This document shows positions 11,401 through 20,400 of a DNA stretch of 64,000 nucleotides, piece by piece. Both the position numbers and the translations under genes were made by a program. Within the stretch, counting starts at the first letter, position 1. Each line of letters opens with the position of its first letter. Origin of the DNA: Hippopus hippopus (Eukaryota; Mollusca; Bivalvia; Cardiida; Cardiidae); NCBI GenBank assembly GCA_946811185.2, contig OX328097.1, positions 8,440,252 through 8,504,251 on the forward strand, written 5' to 3'. Under the pieces are notes generated by a model. The model was not told the origin of the DNA. It saw nothing but the letters and a program-made list of their open reading frames with translations, and searched no databases.

Positions 11401-14400
11401 ATATCTGAATTTCACCCATTACTATACAATGCTGAGTTTTAATGACCCTGAAAAAGAGAATGCATTTGAAATCATTGTGGGAAAAGGAGAAAATGCTGTT
11501 AATCAGAAAATATTTTTTCAGGGAATAATTTTCCAAATGAAAACAATGGAATGCTTTCTTTAAAACTTTATCACTTCTTGTATCATACTTAAGTACCCTT
11601 CTAAACGAATGATGTATGACAAGAAAAGATAACATCTAAGTATAACATCTAAAGACAGAACATATATAGGAATCACTCTTCTTTCTTTGCGCAAGGAAAA
11701 AACTCGATATATCGGACACTGAAGATCCAAGGTCATAATGCTCATTCTTTGCAGTCTGATCTTGATTTACACTCTTCACAGTCAAAAGTGCAATGAGTCA
11801 AGATAAGAAGTTTGAATATTAAAGACACATCTCTAAAGCCAGAGAGAAAAAAAGCAGTTGGAACTTTTTAGTGTGTATCATGGTTCAGATAGTGGTCTGC
11901 TGTGTAAACAGAGGTAAATAATCGATAAATATGGTGTACAGGATAAAGAAACTCAAGGGATTTGTCCTCATTTAAAACCAAAAACAACAATAGCCATAGC
12001 TTGGCAGGCCTCCAAAGCATGAAATGCGTTTTCTATCTGACGTAATCTAAGTAACCTTGCAGCCATCAGGGGCAAAATTTGGCATAAAGATACAAGAATG
12101 ATTATAGTTTCATAAAATAAGGATGAAATGGGTTAAAAAGTGGCTGAAAACTGGCTGAAAACTAGTAAAAATGTATGCTTATAATTATAATGATGTGTAA
12201 ATTAACTCTTTACAAAACAACATAATTTTAGACTGGTCCAAATTGAAAGCATAATGCATACAACATAGTAGATGCTGCACAAATGATGAGATTTGTACCA
12301 GAAAAGAAGGAAAACATTGTGGGAAAAGGAGGAAATGCTGGTTACCAGCATTGTCTTCTTTTCCCACAATGTTTTCAAAAGCTTTCTCTCTCTGAGGGTT
12401 GTTAAAACTCAGGATTGTGGAGTGAAGGGTTAAAGTAAATACCTTTCTAAAACCAGAATGCATATCACGATGGCTGGTATTTCAACTGCTCCACTCAAGC
12501 CCAAATTCAGAAACATATTACCATGTAACAAGGGTGTGCTGAACATGGTGCCAAAATAACCCAAACTGTTCACAAACCTGAAATTGAAATATAAAGAAAA
12601 AGAGATGTTAATGTATTACTGTATACGAGGATATACATCTGTATCGAAAAATTTGCGAATTACCCATTACAGACATTTTGCATATGGAAATGTTTGCAAA
12701 TTCAAGACATTTGTTATCTGTTGGTATATTTGTGATAAAGTACACAAACAAAAAAGTTTGCAAATTTTGCTAAACCAAGAAATCGCAAGAATTTCCACAT
12801 TGCAAAACTTTCCACTGGTACAGTAATTAAAGCAGTATCAGAAAAAAAAAAAGAATAAAAAGAAGAATTTACCTGCTTGTTAAAAGCAGTTGCTCCTTTT
12901 CCAGTAATAATTTTTCTTGACAGTCATCTAACTGCTGGTGTATCAACTCTTCAACAAATTACAAAATTTTGTACTCAACCACAGATCATTTGCAAACAAG
13001 AAAATTAAGGATTGTTCAAATGATGATTTCTGTCTTTAATACGGTACAAATCATTGTGAGAAAAGGGGAAATGCTGGTTACCATCATTTTCTCCTTTTCC
13101 CACAATGTTTTCAAAAGCATTCTTCTTCTGGGTTGTTAAAACTTGGGTTAGTGAGGTAACGGGTAATTATTACTGGAAAAGATGTATTTGTACAGCAATA
13201 GTAGACTACCAGACAACAAAATTTATGGTTTGTGCAAATTGAAAGCATTTCCAGATGACAATTCAAATATATCTCAAATGATTGGATTTAACTAGCAAAG
13301 GATAGAAAACACTGAGGGAAAAGTGGTTACCAGCATTTCCTCCTTTTCCTGATAACCTTTTTCTAAAGCATTTTCATCAGGGTCGTTAAAACATACTTAG
13401 GATTGTTTGGTGACAGGCTGAATTTTGTATCATAGTAGTAGTAGTAGTAGCAGTTTTATTAGTGGTGGTAGGAGTAGGAGAAGGAGGACGAGGGAAAAGA
13501 CATAGTTCATATATGAAACAAACTCTTAGAAATTATTCATAAATAATCCATTTCTAAGAGGCAATTTTGGATCAACCAACAATTACATAAAGACAAACAC
13601 TAACAGAAAAGATAAAAGCATCCTTCTTTAACAGAACGGAAAATATTGTCGAAAGGAAAAAATCCTCGTCATATTCCTTTGATCCTCCATTCTGCATATT
13701 TTTCCAAGCTGTGGATTGAAGGGGTCTAATGTACAGAGATGGAACAACAACTCTTTAACCCTTTACCACACAATCCTGAGTTTTAAATATCTTGAAGAAA
13801 AAGCCTTTTAAAAACATTATGTACTATATAATCTAGTAACAAGCATTTTCTTTTTTTCGCACAATGTTTTCTACCCTTCCTAAAATGAATTTCAATTTTT
13901 GCAACAAGTTTTTTTTTTTGTTGTCTGCAAATGATTCCAATTTAGACCTGTCTAAAGTATTTTCATGTGGTAAAAAGTTAACCCTTTACCAGACGACAAC
14001 ATAATAGACTCTTCCGTCTTCTGTATTTAACACTTTACCAAAACAACAAAATTATGGACTGGACCAAACTAAAAGCATTTGCAGACCATAAATCAAATGG
14101 TATTGAAACAATTATTTCTGTCTTTGATAGGGTAGAAAACATTGCAGGAAAAGGAGAAAATGCTGGTAACCAGCATTTTCTCCTTTTCCCACAGTGTTTT
14201 CAAAAGCTCTCTCTTTCAGGGTCGTGAAGCACTCAAAGACAAAAAATTAAATGTGGCTCAAAATCATGGAATTTGTCTGCTACAGGGTAGAAAGCATTGT
14301 GAAAAAAGGAGAAAAAGCTGGTTACCAGCATTTTCTCCTTTTCCCACAATGCTTTCTGAATTAGCGTCTTTAAATCTCCGGATTATGTAGTAAAGGGTAA

Positions 14401-17400
14401 ACATGATACAAATGATTTACCACAGATAAAACATTATCAATGTGTATCGTCTCATCTTTGTTGTTCTAAATAGATCCAGGATGGTCACTTGGTCCTTTCC
14501 TGGACATAATCCTTGTTCCTCATTTTCTGACATTAGGGTAGTGTGACTTTGTCCTGATGTTGTCACATCCACAGTTGATCCGGATGTTTCCTGTGGTGTC
14601 CGGCTATTGGTATTTCCTGAAAAGATGACCCTTGACTCAGTAATAGTGGGTAACTAATTCTTCCTTTTGTAATTACATTTTCAATAGCACAGTCGAACCT
14701 GCACTGACAGCCACCTACATTAAACAACCCCCTGCTGTAAACAACCACCTGGAATTCCTCCTGACAAAATTTTCTCTGTAAATGACCTGTAATAAGCAAC
14801 CCCTTGTGTGTCTGACCAGTGACCATGCAAATTACAAATTTCTGAACCATAATCCCCTATAAGCGACTATTGAATTTCAAACAAAGCTTAAAAAATCAAT
14901 GTCAGACCATTCACATGTTTGCGCCAGGGACTACCCAAATCATTAAGATTCTGTCATTTAACTCCAAGAAGGGATCAAAAACCACAAACATTTTAATACA
15001 AGTATATCTGCTTCAAAATTTGAAGTTTCCTTTTCATTTTTTGATTCTTGATATAAACTCTTAATGAATCTGAAAATTGTCAACAAAGTAAAGAATTCCT
15101 TTTTATGGAAAAAGTGTTCACCAATTACAAGTGCACACACCGAATTAATTCACTACAAAATAATTCTGTGTATAACAACCTTGACAAAGAAAGCTTCTGG
15201 AAACATTGTGGAAAAATGCTGGATATCAGCCTTTACTCCTTTTCTCACAATAATTTCTACCTTTCCAAAGACAAATTCTATCATTCGAGAAACATTTAAT
15301 TGTCCCCTGCAAATGCTTTCAATATGGACTGGTGTTCGATTTTGTCATCTGGTGGGAGTGAGTCAATAACACCTCAAGTACTTTTGAGCCTTTCCTTATT
15401 CAAAGGCTTCAAAGAACGACGAAGATCAGACCTGTAACAGACAACCAAGATGAAAAAATTCAAAGACAAAAAATAATAAAAAAAATGGTGATACTGTTCT
15501 TATGCATTAGTGGCAAAGATTTCAAACCTAAGAACTATGAAGGAATCCAATGTTATTTGTAGGGGCAGGCTGCAAGATTGATTTTTGGTGTTTAACACCG
15601 TTCTCAACATTATATCACAGTGGCTAGTGCACCTATCCGTACTGTCCTGGAGTTTCTTTTGCCCAATATTCTTCCCAAGCCACTGGCCGCTTTCCCACAT
15701 AAATATCATCAAAACATTAAAAGAAACTGGCCAAGCTGGGGATTCAAATCAGCAACCCCGTGACCTAAAGTCTTTTATGCTATCCTTTCACAGATAGACC
15801 CCATCCTTTAAATGGCAATTACTCTACTGTCTGTAAATACTTCAATATGGACAAGTCTGAAATTTTGTCATGTGGTAAAGAGTTAAGGAATGGGACACCG
15901 AACTTCTCGTACTGATAAAAGAGGGTCCATACCATTTGTACATACAAAACAATTAACTTTATGATTGACTCACTGTTAGAACTTAAATCATCCACATTTG
16001 AGAGTAGATCAGCAGGAAGGTCGATTCTGTTCATTTTAGCCGCAGATTTTAGAGTTTCCTTCAGTTTTTTCACTTTTTTATTTGTATACATCCAAGGAAT
16101 GGACTCTGGTAAGGTCCTGCAGGAAAAAATTACAAATTATTTTTCAATTCCAGCATGGCTGTTTTCAAACAAAACTTCTGGAACCAGTTGTTGTCTGCAT
16201 CTGTCATGAGGTAGTGCAAAAACTGCAACATTTTCGCATAGGTCTATCTCTACTGTTTCTAAAGATATTTACCTCAAACTTAGGCTATTTGTAAACTATC
16301 ACAGGCAAAACTTGAGTAGAAACCTGAGTAAAAACTCAAAGTGTAAAATAATAAAGGCAAATGACTAAAAATATTAAAGAGTTATGGACCTCATGCACTG
16401 TTGTTGTTGTCAGTATGATCTGTCTGTATCTTAAGTGCTTTTATGGCTTTTAGTATTTGGATATTATGCTATATAAAAAACCCAACATGTAAAATAAGAC
16501 AGGGAAATAACTCCAAAAATACTGCAGAAAGAACTAACAGATTTTTATGCACTATACTTGTCCTCAATTTCATCTTCATTGTATATGTAATCAGTCTGAA
16601 GTCAATGGTTTTTATACCTTAGAAATTATGCCCTGGATAAGATTTCACTGAATTCACCACACACAAAGTCTGACAAGGGGGTGGACTGTCAAGGTGATTT
16701 CAGTAAGCATCATGTCCTTATTTGTGGGTATATAACCCTTTGCCAACTAAACCAGTGTTTTACACATATTTATTTTACATCTACTGTGAAACAAATTCTA
16801 ACAGCTCATATCAGTCACTATCAATGATTGCTTCCTAAAAACTCAAACTGTTTGCCACACAAGAAAAAAGAACTGTAACTTGAGCAATACAAAATTGCTT
16901 GATTAACAACACTTTACATATATATACATTATAATTATATTGGTAACTTAGGCCTCTGGCCCATTACACATGAACATAGCAGCATGATACATATCCAGCA
17001 CCAGGAATATACATATAAACAAAAGAGAACAAGCACAAGTTTAAATACCGTCAAAAGGAGATAGAGTGAATAAACAGTGTGTGATTATGCCAGCTTATTG
17101 ATATGTACACTGTTAACATAAGTATTGGGGGAAAAAAAACCTAACATTTAGGCTTGAAATGTAAATATACCCCTGTGAAAGAGTTAATGAATTATTGCAT
17201 AATATATGCTATTTGCCTTTTAAAAAACAGAAAGATGAAAATAGCAACATTTTTCATAATTTTTGTAATAGCTTACCATATGTAAATCAATGTCAGAAAA
17301 TTTGGTAAAGATATCAGAAGTTCAAAATATTTCCAGTCTCTGACAAAATATCCAAAGGCAGCCAGAGAAATGACTCCTGCTGACCAGAAGAAACTTGTAG

Positions 17401-20400
17401 ATACAGACACTGTTCTGATATCCGACGGAAATATTTCGGTGATCATTACGTAGGCAATCAATGCAATAGCCTGAAAAAAAAAAAAAAAACAGACAAATTC
17501 TTGATTTGTTTTTTCACCCTTTACCAAACAATCCCCACTTTTAACAACTTCTAGGAAGAAGACTTTGGTAAACATTATCAGAAAAGGAGAAAATGCTGGT
17601 AACAAGCATTTTCTCCTTTTCCTGCAAAGCTTTCTACCCATTAACCCTTTGCAACACAATCCTGTGTTTAAACAAACCTGGGAGATAAGACTTTTGAAAG
17701 CATTGTGGGAAAAGGAGAAAATGCCAGTAACCAGCATTTTCTCAGTTTCCCACAAAATTTCCTACCCACTAACCGGCTACCACACAATCCCCAGTTTTAA
17801 CGACCATGGGGGATTAGACTTTTGAAAGCACTGTGGGAAAAGGAGAAAATGCAGGTTAACTCTTTACCAAACGACAAAATTTTAGACTTGCCCAAATCGA
17901 AAGCATTTGCAGACGACAAAATAAATGTGACTCAAAAATTGAAACTTGACTTTAGAAGAGTAGAAAACATGGTGGGAAAAGGAGAAAATGCTGGTTACCA
18001 GCATTTTCTCCTTTTCCCACGATGTTTTCAAAAGGCTTCTATCTCAGGGTCGTAAAAACCAGGGATTGTTTGGTAAAGGATTAAAAGGAGAAAATGCTGA
18101 TAATCAACATTTTGTTCTTTCCAAACTATGTTTTATAACCTTTCAGTAACAAATCAAATCATCTGAGCCACATTTGTCATCTGCACATGCTTTCAGTTTG
18201 GACCAGTTTAAAATATTGAGAGGTAAAGGGTCACGAAGCAAATCCCACAAGGTAAGGTAAACTTCATTTAACTCTTTACCACATGAGAAAATTTTAGACT
18301 TGTCCAAATTGAAAGCATTTGCAGACGACAAATTAATGTGGACTCAAATGATGTAATTTACCTTTGATAGGGTAGAAAACATCGTTGGAAAAGGAGAAAA
18401 TGCTGGTTACCAGCATTTTCTCCTTTTCCAACAATGTTTTCAAAAGCCTAGTTTTTCAGGGTTGTTTAAAAGGGTTAATGTTTCAGCTGCAAATGCTTCA
18501 GACCAGTCTACGAAGGTGTCAAAGGTGGAAAGGTGTTAACTCTGTACCAAATGACAAAATATTAGATTTGTCCAAGTTGAAAGTATTTGCAAACGATAAT
18601 TATAATTTTATTAAAATGATTTTATTTGCCTTTGGAAGGGTAGAAAACATTGTGGGAAAGGGAGAAAATATGTTCGTTCAAATTCAAACTGTTACATAGA
18701 CACACCTTCTATCTTTGGCAAGTGAGCTTGACCTTGCTTTAACTCACCTCCACATCAGTCCCAAGGAATTATTTCACAAAAGCTTTCTGCTAAGCAAGTT
18801 TCATTCATAAAATATTTATTCAAACATGATTTTATTGACAGGAGTATTTTTCTCTATTTTTACTAACAATGATCTTGACCTTGCATATTCTGATCCAAGA
18901 TCCCTGGATAAGAAGACCTGCTTGTTGCTAAGTACTAAGCTGTTGAGTTTGGCACAATGCAAAAAAGAGAAATGTTCAGTGTCTTGCCAACACAGATTCT
19001 GGGGTATTGTCTGTTTAAGTAAAGTAAATCTCCTATCATAATGAACACAGGTTGGACTTTGTTGCAAATTTGTCTGAGAGTTAGTCCTAGGTGAATTTGT
19101 CTCCTTTATTATAACTTATGGAGTGCCAATCCCTAGCTAGCTTTTCGCATTAACATCCTATACAGGTTACCAGCATTATTTACTTTTCCTACAAGGTTTT
19201 CAAAGGGCTCCTGCCTCAGGATTGTGTGGTAAAGGTTTAATCAAAATTATTGGGCAGAAACCTTAGGTTTGACAGTGCAGAGCCACCTGCATGCCAACCA
19301 CATATGTCAATCTAAAAGCACTTTGAAGACTTTGTACGGTAAGCTAAAAACACTTCTGTTATGCCTTACTTACCATATTCAGAGCACCAACAAAAAACCT
19401 CAATGTTGTGAATACCGCATAACTTTTCGAGAATATTACGCTCACCCCAACAACACCTTGAAGCCACAGCATTAGCAGTAAAACCCATTTCCTACCAAAT
19501 CTGTCCGAGAATGGGGTAATTATCACAGCACCCAAGGCACTGCCAACCATGTAGATTGTTGAAGATAGGTCTACCATATAATCATGGTCGCAGACCAGAT
19601 TGAACTGAAAATGAAAATATGGTGACATGATTCATGCTCTCCAACCAAATGGTTCTGTGATTATACTATCTTGTAGTAGAGAACCTCAATCTGAAAGCTT
19701 TTAAAAACATTGTGAAAAAAGGAGAAAATGCTGCCAGCCAGCATTTTCTTCTTTTTCCACACTTGTCTACCCTTTTAAAGATGAAATCCCTTCATATGAG
19801 CTTAATTTAATCTTTCATCTGCAAATTCTCCAAATCTGGACAAGTCTAAAATTTGCTTTCTGTTAAAGACTTAACCATTTGAAAACATTGTGGTAAAAGG
19901 AGAAAATGCTGATAACCAGCATTTTCTCCTTTTCCCACAATGTTTTCTATCCTATCAAAGACACAAATTATCATTTTAATATGTCATCTGCAAATGCTTT
20001 CAATTTGGTTGACTCCGAAATTTTGTCGTTTGGTAAAGGGTTGAGTCTTAGCTTTGCTAATTGGACCTTCAACTCTGTACCAGAAGACAAAATTTTAGAC
20101 TTGTCCAGATTGCAAATAGATGTTAAGTGTGCCCAGTTACCTCATTTTATTTCTTTGATGTCTAATGCCTTTTACAACACTACATCTATATGTATTCAAT
20201 TACAGTATCATGGTAGCAGAGTGCACCTATCCATGCACTTCTGAGGTTTCTTTACTTCAAGCGACACTCTCTACAAGCCAGTGAAGCCACCGCTGTTTTA
20301 CCACAAAAACAGAGCAAAAACAATGTCTAACAGTGGGTATACAATGATTCCTGTCCCTAAGACCCTAGACTTTCATCAATCCTCCTAAACAGCTCGTCAA

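Larger units (their letters stand above)
17515..18700. repeat. SLC22 intron 3: dense family A cluster
   Basis: Parts at 17515-17640, 17641-17760, 17762-17855 (host of a nested copy), 18085-18235 and 18538-18690, besides the two clean copies listed separately. At least six insertions in under 1.2 kb. Confidence 0.6.

Noticed and set aside
15819..15973. Extension of SLC22 exon 5 beyond 15974
   Set aside because: The frame stays open but residues are not conserved, and the GTGAGT donor gives the phase needed by exon 6.
17273..17755. 160-residue minus-strand ORF as one exon
   Set aside because: Only its C-terminal 64 codons are SLC22; the upstream part is family A sequence before the T-rich acceptor.
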